In this document: piece by piece, positions 36,299 to 62,095 of the stretch | How the letters are laid out: every line of letters starts with the position of its first letter | Position numbering within the stretch: the stretch's first letter is position 1 | NCBI GenBank assembly: GCA_963978545.1 | Contig: OZ021727.1 | Coordinates: 46,785,385 to 46,849,384, forward strand | Direction: 5' to 3' | DNA from: Linyphia triangularis | Taxonomy: Eukaryota; Arthropoda; Arachnida; Araneae; Linyphiidae | Length of the DNA: 64,000 nt | Program-made: the position numbers and the translations under genes | The notes under the pieces: model-generated | The model's input: only the letters and a program-made list of their open reading frames with translations | What the model was told of the DNA's origin: nothing | Database searches by the model: none

Positions 36299-37339
36299 AA
36301 CAAACCATCAATGAATTATGGAAATCAAGTTAACTTAAGGGAACTATAAATAGTAGGGACAGAGAACATTTGATATAAATAAATCAATTATTAGAACAAT
36401 TCCCTTATTATAATTAATGAATAAAATGTATTAATTATTAAAATTAATAACATAATTATTGGCATTATTTTATCATTAACAATAATTATTAAAATTTGAT
36501 TATTAGTTATATTGAAAATTAGGGCCGGCATAAATCTAAAATCACCGGGCCGATTTTATGTTCCAGTACGCCCCTGGATCTGAGTGAATTAAATCCAACG
36601 TGTTTGACACTCTCTCTGATTTCTTGGGATAAGGGACTCGTGTTAATTTGCTAACCACACAAATTTCACAATTAAATTCTTTAGGGGATTTTACAAAATT
36701 TAATCCATGAATGTTTACTTTACCATTAGATTCTAATAAATCTCTTACATTTAAATGAGCCATTCTTGCAGGCCATTTTTCAATATCTGCAACTTTGTTT
36801 TTACCACTATCAAAAGATTCACAGAATGACTTGCACACTACAATTACCACCAGTTAAATAATATAAATTATCCTTTCTATCAGCAATTTGTTCCGAATAG
36901 GATTTAGTGTCTACAATCTTAGCAATGTCAATTTTGAAAGTCACAGTGTATCCACGATCACAAAGTTTAGAAACTGATTATAAGTTGGTACGCAGGTCCG
37001 GAATAAGAAGTGCAGCGAAAACATCAACATCGTGAATTTTCTTGTTAACTTCCGCTTTGATGACTGCTTTACCGGAGCTCTCTTTCCAAGCATTTTTTTT
37101 AACACTTCACTGCAAATGTACTGGTTACTGGTAACAAATTAGCCCAGGTAACGCCGGAGGCCAAAAATGTGCGGATATTAGATGACAGCACTGACGAAAA
37201 GAAATAATCAAAATATTTAAGCTCGTTAAGGAAACTAATATCTCTCAACAATGAAGTACGAAATCTAACTCTGATGAAGTTCCCAAAAAATAATTTATAT
37301 TTTCCTATGCGCAGACTGCATACTGGCCTGTTGGTGTGT

Positions 37340-37405
37340 GAGTGCGGGCGCGTGCGTGAGTGTGTGGTTGTGCGTGAGTGTGTGGGTGTGCGTGAGTGTC
37401 CGGGG
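37340..37405. repeat. GTGCGTGAGTGTGTGG minisatellite
   Basis: Three to four units of GTGCGTGAGTGTGTGGT with small changes, about 16-18 bp each. Confidence 0.75.
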
Positions 37406-37439
37406 GAAATCTGTGGAAGCCTATTTAACCCACGTTCCG

Positions 37440-38415
37440 TAATCCAATCGGTCTGAAACTTGGCAGATAGATTCGATGTCGATGACAATGCATACTACAA
37501 ATTTTGGAGCTGTTACTATCACTAAAAGGTTGCTTTTACACATGCTTACATAATCGTTTCGGATTAGTAATAAATTCCATTTAACTGATCATTGTTGAAA
37601 CTCTTTTCTGTTGCCAAAATTGTTTTAATTAGAATGAATAAAAGATATACGGACGTGAATGTATAAAATTCACATTCATTTTCAAAAAATAAATTTTAAA
37701 ACGTGGTTTGCCGAGCATATTATAATACCCTGTTAGGGATGATTTTAATACTTAAAATTAGATGCAAACATCAAGCACAAGCTGACAATAGAATCGGTTC
37801 GATGTTAAAGAGTAGGGAAATAATCTATTTGATTGATGGTAACTCTCAAATCTATATTAGAGCATTGATTCTGTTAACTTCTATAATCGCTTCGGAATAC
37901 TTATAAACCAAATGGTCGCCATCCAAGTTATCTGAAATTTGACAGATAGATTCGTTGTCGGTAAGGTTGCATTATATCAAGTTTTGGGGGCTGTCACTGT
38001 CAATAAAAGACCACTTTACACACCTTTCAATTAGTTATTGGAATTGCTAATAATCCTACTTCCCGTCATTCAATCGAACTGAAACTTTGAAACTTGACTG
38101 GTACACTCGTTGTCGATGACAATGCTTTCGATCAAGTTTTGGGTCTGTCACATAAACGCCGCTTTTATACACGTTTCTATTGCATTACGTCATACTTATA
38201 AGCTTTTAATCTCGTACGATTATCCAGATACTGTGCTTGATTCAAACATGTTCAATTTGACGATATTTAATGACTGAAACCTTCTCTAATTAAGGTCGAC
38301 GAGAAAAAAACTTCGGAACTAATTAATCCACTTTTCTTCATCCAATCCAGCTGAATCTTAGCAAATAGACTCGTTGTGGATGGAAATGTATTCAATCAAA
38401 TTTTGGGGGCAAAAT
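37440..38415. repeat. Four dispersed copies of a roughly 100-bp module
   Basis: The module begins CCAATCGGTCTGAAACTTGG and continues AGATTCGNTGTCGATGACAATGC, TTTTGGGGGCTGTCACT and, in three copies, TTTTACACA. Copies begin near 37442, 37919, 38067 and 38339. They are 65-85% alike by eye and separated by unrelated sequence. Similar modules are common inside arthropod Helitron-like or other large repeats; the family is not established here. Confidence 0.55.
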
Positions 38416-39057
38416 AGAAGTTAGTAAATAGTTCGGAATCGATCTCTTGTTCTTAATCTTTTAAACACTGTGAAAATTCAATCCGAGCTCAAGGAGTTAC
38501 AATTCCACATAAAAATTGACATCGCATACAAAGGATTTATATTAAAAATTCTGTTTTTACGGGTTATATTATCGGGCAGTTTTGAACTAGCTCTCTCTGT
38601 AGAATTGCGTTTTAACTTCCCAAATGGTTTCGTGTTATTGAACTTTATTTGTGTCGGTCACATTCAAATAGGTAGACCAGCAGTCACGGGACGATTCTAT
38701 AAGTAATAAAAATGTTTACCTTCAGACTCCACAAATAAATTAAAAAATTTGTAAGTGATAAACTTCATTAATCAAATTCCCTTTTGTTTAAATCGTTAAA
38801 TAAATTTTTTGATGAAATATCGATAAGTTGGCATGCATATAAAAAATATTTTTGTAGAATAACCCACTAGCAGGATAGACTGCAGTGTATGGCAGAATAA
38901 CATTTCAATAATTTATATTACATTGTAAGATAAAAAAAATTTATTTTTCGATTAAATCTAATTGTTTAATTGTATTGCAATATCATCTAAAATAATAAAT
39001 TATTTTTGCTAGTATAGCTTTCCCTTGATAAATGACTTCAGAAAGAATAGGTTCCAA
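38412..39057 (-). other. Downstream region of the ODF3-like gene, with AATAAA signal
   Basis: The stop codon of the ODF3-like gene is at 39058-39060. On the minus strand AATAAA occurs at 38945-38940, about 115 nt past the stop, a good polyadenylation signal. Nothing else coding is recognised. Confidence 0.5.
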
Positions 39058-53436
<14,379 letters not shown>

Positions 53437-53644
53437 CTGACGCGAAAAAAATCAGTGAAATTAATTGCCTTAGTATTTATTAGCCTTAGCATTTGTAGTT
53501 GCACATAAATTATACAGTAGTACAGCTAGAAGCGAAGCACAAGCAATAGCCACTTTTTCATTAATTCCCTGATCCTAAAGAGCCGCTTCTACAAAGATTC
53601 AATACCTTTACATCAGGTGTGTGAGTGTGCATATATGCTTATAT

Positions 53645-54478
53645 ACAGGGCGACTACAGAATTTGAGAAATAAAATTCCCTGACATTTCCCTGATTTCCA
53701 GAAGATTTCTTCAAAAATTCCCTGATGTGCGCTATAATTCAAAAAACAAATAATTTAGAATTAAAAAAAAACAAAAATTTAATAAGTAAATTTAATTCTA
53801 AATAGTCAAAGTATAATTGTACCATAATAAATTTATATTAAAAATCAAAACAAACATCTTTAGATGAAAAAGAATGGAAAACATTAATTAAAAAATACAA
53901 AATTCCCCAACTTCAGCCATACTTGCTAACTTCAAGGTAAAGCAAAACCAGTACAATACTTTATTTTTAATTTAAAAAATAACGCAAATAAAGCATGTTA
54001 TTTTCTTAAATATATGTCCCATGCTGTTTCCTGTTCATAGCATAATAGCTCTGCTGCTAAGTTATAGGATCATCAGAAATCTAACAGAAATAATTGTTCC
54101 AGGCATAATAATGATCCCAGATAATAAATATAGAAAAAGAAGAAGGAAAAAAAAAAAAAAAAACGGAACATCAACAGGCGGTTGTGGGCGGGATATCGAT
54201 GAGTTGGCTGAGAGTAGGAAAAGTTCGGAATCGTCATACTCCCAAATCGGCCAAAGTAGCCAGATATTGAGGGCTTTTTAGACGGACTTAAAAAAATACA
54301 TGAACGAAAAAAAACCTGTATTCAATGCGGTGACATCACAGCATCCACTTCACGTGGCGCGAGCCGAAGTAGATATCCGCAAGGGGCATGCGAGAAGGGA
54401 AACTCAAAAATTTCAAAATTCCCTGATTAAAGAGTAATTTTACAAAATTCCCTGACATTTCCATGATTTTCTAGGAGA

Positions 54479-54510
<32 letters not shown>
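53645..54510. mobile_element. MITE-like repeat with inner A-tailed retroposon
   Basis: The left part ACAGGGCGACTACAGAATTT with AAAATTCCCTGACATTTCCC and the right part AAAATTCCCTGACATTTCC-ATGATTTTCTAGG (54450-54475) share words in direct and inverted order. Between them, 53925-54166 holds the family seen at 47.1-48.1 kb and ends in A17. A short (TA)n follows at 54482-54510. Boundaries are uncertain. Confidence 0.45.
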
Positions 54511-54515
<5 letters not shown>

Positions 54516-55887
54516 GTTCAGGCCAAAGTTTCAAGTGGTCTGCAGCAGATGACTGTTTGGTCCTTCATGTTGACCTACTTTGATTGCCTCATATCCATCA
54601 TTTCCCACAATGAGGTACTATTACGTTTTCTGGTTTTATTTTTATATAAAAGTAGAGAAAAAATCATGAAAAACAATACTATTCTTTCAAAAATTTGAGC
54701 TCGGAAAGATAGTTTAAAAAAATATACAGTTTTTGACTTCATTTATCGGGAAAAAGCTACTATTGCGTTGGACGTCAACGCGCAGATGATGAACCAGTCT
54801 AAAACCTGTTTTAAACCAGATTTCTCCTCCGATTTTCGACGGAATCTATGCGTAAGAACGTCACGGTATTTTTATGCGTTTTCGGTCACGTGACTTTTGT
54901 TTTGATTTCAAACTCGATTTTTGATTAATTGAAAGTATAAAGATAAAAAATAATTGCACTGCTCAAATATATTCGTTGGTTAACACTAGAAAATACAAAA
55001 AATATTCATTTTCCTCACTTGTGCAAGTTCCTCATTGTCACTTTATAAGGTCTTAAGAACTTTGGTCTCAGTTTCAAGCCGGTTCTGAACTAAGTTTTTT
55101 GGATTGCCACCATATTGTTGACTTTGTAAAGATGTGGTTTCTTTCTTTTTCGGTAAAACTGCTGACGGTTTTCTCGTTGTATTTTCAGAAAGTTGTTCTT
55201 CGCTTCTTCTCTAGCTAATGTTGCCTCTTTCTTATACTGTGCTTCTTACGTACTCATAGTCTAGTATCTCTTTAATTTTCATCCCTTCCATATTCTTCAT
55301 CTTAACACCAATCATTAGTTCAAAAGGTGTGTACTCTGTGCTTCGTGAAGTAGAGCTGTTGATAATTCTTTGGATTTCAGGAATAAATTTGTATCATTTG
55401 GTATAGGGTCTTTTGCAGCAAGTTTTGCTAGAACAAGAATCAGTATAGAGTGGATTCTTTCAAGCTCTCCATTTCCACGTATAATTCCGGTTGCTATTTG
55501 GATGTGCTCTATCTCCTCTTCACGGCAGTACTCTTGAAAATTTGTTGATTAGAATACTGATCCTCTGTCGGAAATAATTTGAGAAAGGTTGTCAAAAGCA
55601 TTCTATTGTAATTTTAATTTATCCAAATCACCCTTTTCTGAAGTAGATTTGATAGGATAAAACCATGTAAATTTAATGAAGGCATCAACTAGGGATGGAA
55701 CGGATGTGAGTTTTGCCGGATACCGGATTTCGGATATCCGGGGTACCATGTCTACCGGATACGGATATCCGAAACGGATTTCACCGGATATCCGGCCGGA
55801 TATTCGGTCTATATACTAAAAACGATAGTTATACGATATGCTATACGAAAAAAATGGTCATGATATGAAGTATCAAGTAAATTATAA

Positions 55888-56150
55888 TTAGTGGTTAGCG
55901 CACCGCACTGCATGCCACAGGTCCATGGTTTGATTCTCGGACTGGGCAAGGTTGACTTAGCTGTTTATACCTGAAAGAAATAAACTGAGGAGGACCATGC
56001 ATGCTTGGGAACTAAACACTGGGGTTCGGCGTCAGAATGACCATCTGACCGGAACATCTGCTATGTGACACACAAATGCCACAGTCAAGAAAGCTGAGCT
56101 GGGCCCAGCAGGCCTTGGTCCACACGAGCTGTCGCGCCACTGAGTTAATT
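55888..56150 (+). mobile_element. tRNA-derived SINE carried inside hAT copy B
   Basis: Near-identical to the SINE at 49674-49935 (TAGTGGTTAGCGCACCGCAC here against TAGTGGTTAACGCACC there; B box GGTTTGATTCTC). It has no private target duplication visible, as expected if it arrived in an ancestor of both hAT copies. Confidence 0.7.
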
Positions 56151-56163
56151 TTTTTTTATTTAA

Positions 56164-58879
56164 GGGGACTGGGTAGTCAAAATTTTTGAAAATATCGAAC
56201 TTTCAATTATAGTTGTATTTCATAGAGGGCGCTACGCTGAATCTTTTGATATATTACTTTTATTCATAAGCCAATTAGAACTACTTTTTTTTATATTAAT
56301 ATTAATTAATGATTTTAGTTTCGGTTTCGATTTTCTAGTTTCGATTTCTATTTAACTTTGATTTATTACAATATTTAATTATTTTTTTTCAATGTTTGAT
56401 TTATTTATTGTAGAAACGAGTTTTAACTGTAACTGTGGCTATATTTTCCGCGTGTTGTTTAAAATACTCGATGAAGTAAACATTATCTTTTGCAAACTTA
56501 ATCTTGATTTAGTCTGTCTGAGAATTTTTACTGTTAGTATTTTGCGCTTTACATTTGATTTATAGGCTGTTTATAAAATGGGACGTATTAAATCTTTTGG
56601 GAAAAGAAAATCCCACTTTAATCAACATAAAAATGTCTGGAGTACTGAAGAAAAAATGCATTCTTCAGATGAAAATGCACCATGTAGCTCTTCGAAAAAA
56701 AAAGTGAAGTATGCTGACATCTCTTCGTGCAACATGGTAGGTAATAGAATTATCATTGAAGTTGATTTGTTATCTTCACTACTGGAACGTTTTGTCAAAT
56801 GCAGATTTTGTGACACTACAAATTCAGTTGTTGCCGAAGAAGACATCTCAAGCAGACAAGGTTTAGCATCTAAACTTGTATTGAAGTGCAAAAGCTGTGG
56901 AAATACAGACTACTCCATGTCATCTTCAACAACAAGTAGTACATATGATGTAAACATGCGACTTGTTTATGGCATGCGTTGTATTGGAAAATCCAAAAAT
57001 GCTGCCGATACTTTGTGTGGCATTATGAACTTGCCCCCTCCACCGACAAAGTTTGCCAGTGTATATGATAAACTCTTGAAAAGCTTAGTGAAAGTATCTG
57101 ATGATTCGATGACAACTGCAATCGAAGAAACTGTTCAGTTAGGAGGTTCTGGGCGGGATATTTGTGCCGCATTCGATGGAACATGGCAAAAGCGTGGGCA
57201 CACATCGTTAAACGGTGTTGTCGTTGCAACTTCCCTCGAAAATGGAAAAGTAATAGACATTGAGTGCATGTCGAAATATTGTTCTGTCTGCACAAAAAGT
57301 GATAGTCCCAGCCCACACAACTGCCAGAAAAACTACGATGGAACTAGTGGTGGGATGGAAAGCCACGGCGTATTAAAGATCTTCGAAAGATCGTTGGATT
57401 CCCGATCTGTACGATACACAAACTACTTAGGTGACGGAGACTCAAAGGCCTTTGATCAAGTGTGCGGACTTCAAGTTTATGGGGAAGGTGTAAGTATTAG
57501 TAAGTTAGAGTGCATTGGTCATGTCCAAAAGCGAATGGGCTCTAGATTGTTAAAACTCAAAACGGATAATAAGAAAAAGAAACTTTCTGATGGTAAAGGT
57601 TTGTCGGGTAAGAACCGACTTACGAATACTGAAATTAAGCGTATTCAGAATTATTATGGCTTGGCAATAAGACGCAATGTTGGGAATAGTGTTAGTGAGA
57701 TGAGTAAAGCAGTATGGGCGATCTACTTTCACAAATTGTCGACAGATACCATTCCACAGCATGGTCTTTGCCCCACTGACGACGACACATGGTGTAAATA
57801 TAACAAAGCTTTGCTGACTGGTGAAAGTTACTCTCACAAGAACAGTTTACCAGAGGCGGTTATGTTGGAAATAAAACCTGTGTTCCGATCATTAAGCTGC
57901 CAAAAATTACTTGCCAAATGTACCCATGGTAAAACACAGAATCCTAACGAGAGTTTTAATAATTGTGTCTGGGAGAGACTTCCCAAAACAACTTTTGTTA
58001 GCCTCAAAGCTTTAGAAATAGGTGCAAGAGATGCGGTACTTTGTTTCAACAATGGTTCAAGCAGTCGGAAATTAGTTTTTGAACATTTAGGAATGAAACC
58101 TGGGTACAATATGTTGCGATCCCTGCGACGCTTTGATAATCGTCGAGTAACTGAAGCGGATAACGCATTTAAGAAGGCTTCAAAAGAGGCAAGAAAGGAA
58201 AAAAAGAAAAAGCAGAGGAAATCTGAAGTATCTGCAAAGATGGACACTTCAGAATATGGAAGTGGAGCCCATTAAATTTCAAAAATATGTAAGTTATTTG
58301 AACTTTTTTAGTTTTTTTGCGTTTTCTCAAAACGTTGATTTTTGAACTTTTGGTACGCTCGTAGAGAAAACTATACAAGATATGCAGTTGAAATTTTTCA
58401 TGTTGATTAAATACCATACGAGGTACATAGTAAAACATTTTTTTTTTTTAAATCTGTGTAATTTATTTTTTTAATTAGTAATTATTACCTTAAAAAATTG
58501 CAATTTTTCATACATTCAACAAATTAGTGTATAAAATTATTTTTTTAATTATTATTTTGCAAAATATTATATTCAATACATTGTATAAACATTTCTAAGT
58601 AATATAAAACAAAAAACAGTTCATTTTAGTTTTTTCTACGAGCGTACCACAAGTGAATTCACTCCGAATTTTTTTTTTAAACTAAGTTTTACGTAAATAC
58701 TTATTAAAAAAATAATAACCTATTTAAATGAGATCTTTTTTTACAGTGTAATTTAAAAATATTTGAACAACTTTTATGCAAAAAATTATTTCCTTTCGAC
58801 TAATATTTAATTCTTTACGTGAATTATTTTGAAGCCTTGATTTTTCTGATTTTGTGCTGTCGTTGACTACCCAGTCCCC
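56164..58879 (+). mobile_element. Intact Kolobok/Mutator-like DNA transposon, 2716 bp
   Basis: The ends are perfect 17-bp inverted repeats: GGGGACTGGGTAGTCAA and TTGACTACCCAGTCCCC. TTAA flanks it on both sides (56160-56163, 58880-58883). hAT copy A carries the uninterrupted site TATTTAAACTTTAG, which shows that one TTAA was duplicated. A single uninterrupted transposase frame fills the middle. TTAA duplication fits Kolobok or piggyBac; the protein fits Kolobok/Mutator-like and not piggyBac. Confidence 0.92.
56578..58275 (+). CDS. DDE transposase of the Kolobok/Mutator-like type, 565 aa, intact
   Basis: The first ATG of the long frame, with a basic start (GRIKSFGKRKSHF). Zinc ribbon: C75-x2-C78 and C104-x2-C107. 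Candidate catalytic residues: D200 in AAFDGTWQKRG, D286/D288 in LGDGDSKAF, and E458 in QNPNESFNN. C312-x2-H315 (ECIGHVQKRMG) lies between the second D and the E, as in Mutator-related and Kolobok transposases. A basic Lys-rich tail (near 530-550) may be a nuclear signal. The frame has no stop or shift and ends TAA within the element. Databases often label such proteins 'Mutator-like transposase domain'. The single exon and clean ends suggest recent activity. Confidence 0.92.
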   Translation: MGRIKSFGKRKSHFNQHKNVWSTEEKMHSSDENAPCSSSKKKVKYADISSCNMVGNRIIIEVDLLSSLLERFVKCRFCDTTNSVVAEEDISSRQGLASKLVLKCKSCGNTDYSMSSSTTSSTYDVNMRLVYGMRCIGKSKNAADTLCGIMNLPPPPTKFASVYDKLLKSLVKVSDDSMTTAIEETVQLGGSGRDICAAFDGTWQKRGHTSLNGVVVATSLENGKVIDIECMSKYCSVCTKSDSPSPHNCQKNYDGTSGGMESHGVLKIFERSLDSRSVRYTNYLGDGDSKAFDQVCGLQVYGEGVSISKLECIGHVQKRMGSRLLKLKTDNKKKKLSDGKGLSGKNRLTNTEIKRIQNYYGLAIRRNVGNSVSEMSKAVWAIYFHKLSTDTIPQHGLCPTDDDTWCKYNKALLTGESYSHKNSLPEAVMLEIKPVFRSLSCQKLLAKCTHGKTQNPNESFNNCVWERLPKTTFVSLKALEIGARDAVLCFNNGSSSRKLVFEHLGMKPGYNMLRSLRRFDNRRVTEADNAFKKASKEARKEKKKKQRKSEVSAKMDTSEYGSGAH

Positions 58880-59017
58880 TTAAACTTTAGTTGATGAAAC
58901 GATGTTTTAGTGATGTATGATATAAATTAAAAAATTTCGAACCCAAAATTCATCAACATTATGTTATACCATATTTAAAATATATATTTAATATAAACAA
59001 ACAAAATTAGTACTTAC

Positions 59018-59366
59018 ATATTTTTGTGGTTAAGGCTTTTGCTTTAGGATCATCTAAACTCCACAATTTAGGTACAAATAATGTCGATTCCAATGTTGTC
59101 TGCTTGCATTTCTTGTTTTGATAAATTGTTTTTTCTTGTTCATCAATATTTGATGCATTTAGTGAGTCTTTTAAGCTTCGGTGAATTTCCTTATGCACAC
59201 TCATTAAATGGTTCCATAAGGGTTTTGTGGAAAAGGCTTTTGAGCTTTTGCCGCGCACAATATATTTTTTAAACGATTCTGTGGAGCAAGTAACACATAG
59301 AGCTTTGCTTTCGTCATTTCCATTAATTTTAAAATACTTCCAAATGGGTGATTTTAAATTAGCCAT
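59018..59366 (-). CDS. BED zinc-finger exon of a hAT transposase (copy B)
   Basis: Starts MANLKSPIWKYFKINGNDES; C24/C27 and H53/H58 are all kept, with about eight to ten substitutions relative to copy A and no stop. It keeps the same T|GTAAGT donor (59017-59012). The two copies of this exon remain open over 119 codons even though the rest of the transposase is gone. Confidence 0.8.
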
Positions 59367-61134
59367 TATTAAAAATTATAAATTGGATTGTAATTGGAGA
59401 AAACTATGATTCAAGACATTCTAGAGAGCTAAATATAATGTGGCGCTGCGTTCAAGACCTAAAAATTACAATACTTCATTTTACGTCAGAAAAAATATAC
59501 CAGCTTTTAACTTCTGCCAATGAAAAATCAGAAATTAGACCATACCATTCACAGCATAAAGGGGTAAGGTATTATCGTCGATAGAACAAAAAAAAAAAAA
59601 AAAACCATTGAGGAGTGCGCATTGGCTATTTATTGCTTTTTACTCGCTAGCAAATGTCAGAAAAAAAGGAGGAAGTTAGAATGACTAAAACTCTTAACAA
59701 GTAACTTATGTTATGGAAAAAAAAGTACTATTTATTAGTATTTCGGTTCGTGTTTTACGGAGAAGCATTCAAATATAACATCTGGAATTAATCAGATCAT
59801 AAACTTAGAATGAAAAGAACATATTGCAAAATATGTATGAAGGATGTGTATGGAAAAAGATTGGAGGAATGGTTTATGCTTATCAACTCGGCGCCAATAA
59901 TACGGCGCCTCTTTCTGTGAATTGAAACTAAATGCACCTGCATCTTCTAGCTCATCTCTGAAGTTAGGGATATGCGAAAGCATAGTTCTCACGAAGGAAC
60001 TTTTTCGTTTTCTAACTTGACTGCAATTTATGTCCAAGAAAAAAAATAATAAAGTGTAGGATGAAGTGTCCCCTTTGTCCGAAAAAGATCATTATTTTTT
60101 GCAAAAAATTATTTCTTGTGGATACCTGGTGGCCGGATATATAGCCGGATATCCGAATGAAATTATCGGATGTCCGGTATTTCAAATCGGATATCCGACG
60201 GGATGTCGGATATTGAAAGATCAGCCGGATATGCCGGATATCGGATATTTGCCGGATATCCGTTCCATCCCTAGCATCAACCACTGTGAATATATGTTTG
60301 TAATTCTTGTTGGTTGATGGGAGTGGTCTAACAAAATGTATGTGATATGTGCTGAGAAGAATACTATCCTTTGATATTAGATGTAATAGATCTTCCGGTT
60401 TTCCACGTTTTCTGTTGTAGAGTATGCAATCTACGCAGTTAGCTGGTACTGTTTCAATTTTTTTTTTTTTTTTTTTTTTTTGCCTTGGTTATGTAGTAAT
60501 CAAGTTTCTTCGGTTTTTGCTGTTGAGAAATGGCCTTTGTTGTGTATTTCTGGGATGATTTCTTTTTGCATATCCTGGGGTTAAACAAGTAGTTCTCTTC
60601 CATTCTCGAATTTACATAAGATTCCTTGTTTCACTAGATGATCGTTATCTTCATCACGTTCTGTTAAACTTTTTATTATCTTTGTGTGCTCGCCTTTTCA
60701 TTGCCTCAATCCTAGTTCTGACTTCAGCATGAGAGCATGTGAATTGCCAATACTGTGTTTCGACTAAGAGTATCCACATGAGGCATTTTCTTTCCTCCCT
60801 CTTTATCGAATTTTTCGAGCAATAATGCCTATCTTGCTATTTTCGGAGTAAAATCTTCCTTTTCCATAGTCTTCTGGAAAGCGGAACAATCTGTAACAAT
60901 CTTAAATTTGGATCCTAGCAAGTAGTTTCGGAATTTTATCACAGCTTTGATGATTGCTAAGACTTCTAATTCGTAACTACAGTACTTTTCTTGTACCGGT
61001 GAGATTTTTTTGCTCATATAGTAGATTGGATGTAGGTTACTACTGTCAGCTTTCTGAAGAAATATTGCTGCGAGTCCATATTCACATGCGTTGGTGTGTA
61101 GCTCTAATGGTTCACCTTGTTTGTATATATGTAG

Positions 61135-62095
61135 TACTGGTTTTCATAGGTACCGCCAGGAGGGTGCAAAGGGGTACACTTGCACCGCCCTGGATTTTGA
61201 AAATTAAAATCGTTTAAAAATCGAAACCTAAAAAAATCCTTTTAACTTTATTTTCCATGTAACGTGCCACACAACATAACGAATAGAGTATTAATTTATT
61301 GCGATTTAAATTTTGTTTTGTAAAGTAAGGTATTTTTCTTTTAAAATAATCACTCTTAGATAATCTCAAATTTTCTACTTCCTTTTTGAATAAAAAATTG
61401 AATTTTCCATTCCAAACATTGGCTCTAGTTTTGTGTTCTTTCTTTATACTTGGCATATTTTGAGTATTTCCTAAAATAGATTGTTTTGCCGCGAAAAGCA
61501 ATCAGTTATATCTTTTGAGGCGACATCCGGTTTATTGGGGGGGGGGGAAGAAAGAAAAAAAATCTTATGAGAAAGTATAAGCTAGCACAATTAAACTTAT
61601 GAAAACTTAGAGAAATAAAGGGGGGATTAAGTACTGAATAATTGAATAGTAAGATGATCTTCTGAAATAATTCCCGATCGTAAATTCACAGGAAAATATT
61701 GCTATTGGAAATGATCGGAATTTTATTTTAGAAAAACCGTTGAGCACTTCTTAGCTTTCGGCCTTGCATTTAATGATATGACTTTACATTCACAGATTTA
61801 AGAAGAGTAAACAGTGAAAAAAAAATTGTATACATAAAAAAAAGTGTCTTCATCACGTATTTAATAAGAAAAATTTTCCGATTCGGACTCTCGAATGTTT
61901 TCTCGACTTCTATAAACCACAAGCTTATTATATTAATCTTTAGTTCAACTTCACCGTCAGAAATATATTGGCATAAAATTTTAAAACACCAAGAAATAAA
62001 TACTTCGAAAAACAGTGGTAAACTTTGATTTTAACATTTCCGAAATAAAAAGTATTTTAAATTTTCAATGCTAATCCATGTCTTATCCCAAGTGA
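61135..62095. other. AT-rich sequence with a possible hAT-type repeat
   Basis: GGTACCGCCAGGAGGGTGC and CACCGCCCTGGATTTTG (61149-61197) and a G9 run near 61539 look like degraded element ends. No convincing ORF or RNA; short ORFs here are not conserved in form. Confidence 0.35.

Larger units (their letters stand above)
33237..36576. mobile_element. hAT-type element with nested SINE and mariner
   Basis: The ends are perfect 14-bp inverted repeats, CAGGGGCGTACTGG at the left and CCAGTACGCCCCTG at the right. The target GATCTGAG is duplicated exactly (33229-33236, 36577-36584). Eight-bp duplications and CAGGG ends define hAT elements. No hAT transposase is seen, so it is non-autonomous. The interior holds a large imperfect inverted repeat, a tRNA-type SINE, a CT tract and a full mariner. 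Subterminal text ATCACCGGGCCG occurs at both ends in inverse or direct form (33271, 36541). Confidence 0.88.
32525..37090 (-). pseudogene. Copia-type pol fragment (pre-integrase and integrase), split by a hAT element
   Basis: Upstream part (37090-36577, minus): VFAALLIPDLRTNL, SKLCDRGYTVTF, DNLYYLTGGN, then the GAG-pre-integrase zinc site ARMAHLNVRDLLE ... CEICVVSKLTRVPYPKK ... DLIHSD. Downstream part (33236-32530): LCGPMKVPSIGKSFYFMTFI, DDASRYCDVKFLEHK, LLSDNGKYFINEEFDDFLRK, then TPYEVWNDVTPNVSYFKIFG and KGKEGIFCCYSET. Removing 33237-36576 and one copy of the GATCTGAG duplication joins HSD to LCGPM in frame. Several stops are present. About 130 bp past its end is a T26 run on the plus strand (about 32371-32396), that is, an A-tail on the Copia strand. 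Reverse transcriptase is missing. Confidence 0.85.
55690..60273 (-). mobile_element. hAT element copy B (4584 bp with its nested insert)
   Basis: It has the same TAGGGATGGAACGGAT ends as copy A. The target GCATCAAC is duplicated exactly (55682-55689, 60274-60281). Without the nested Kolobok it is about 1.86 kb and closely matches copy A over its length, including the SINE (55888-56150), the BED exon and the CGGATATCCG-rich ends. Confidence 0.92.
55200..61130 (-). pseudogene. Ty3/gypsy pol relic (RNase H and integrase), split by hAT copy B
   Basis: Right part (61017 to 60282, minus): the RNase H stretch VQEKYCSYELEVLAIIKAVI, RNYLLGSKFKIVTDCSA, then shifted pieces with the zinc-binding region and STNKNYKHIFTVVDA. 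Left part (55689 to about 55220): FIKFTWFYPIKSTSEKG, ISDRGSVF-like text, YCREEEIEHIQIATG, GNGELERIHSIL, then KWYKFIPEIQRIINSSTSRS and TPFELMIGVKMKN. Removing 55690-60273 plus one GCATCAAC joins VDA to FIKFTWF. Many shifts; the element is dead. LTRs were not found. Confidence 0.8.

Noticed and set aside
56160..58883. piggyBac element
   Set aside because: TTAA duplication fits, but the protein lacks piggyBac motifs and matches the Kolobok/Mutator-like pattern.
59792..60284. Ser/Arg-containing ORFs conserved between 51 kb and 60 kb
   Set aside because: Their conservation is explained by the two hAT copies being near-identical; they lie in the subterminal region and resemble no transposase domain.
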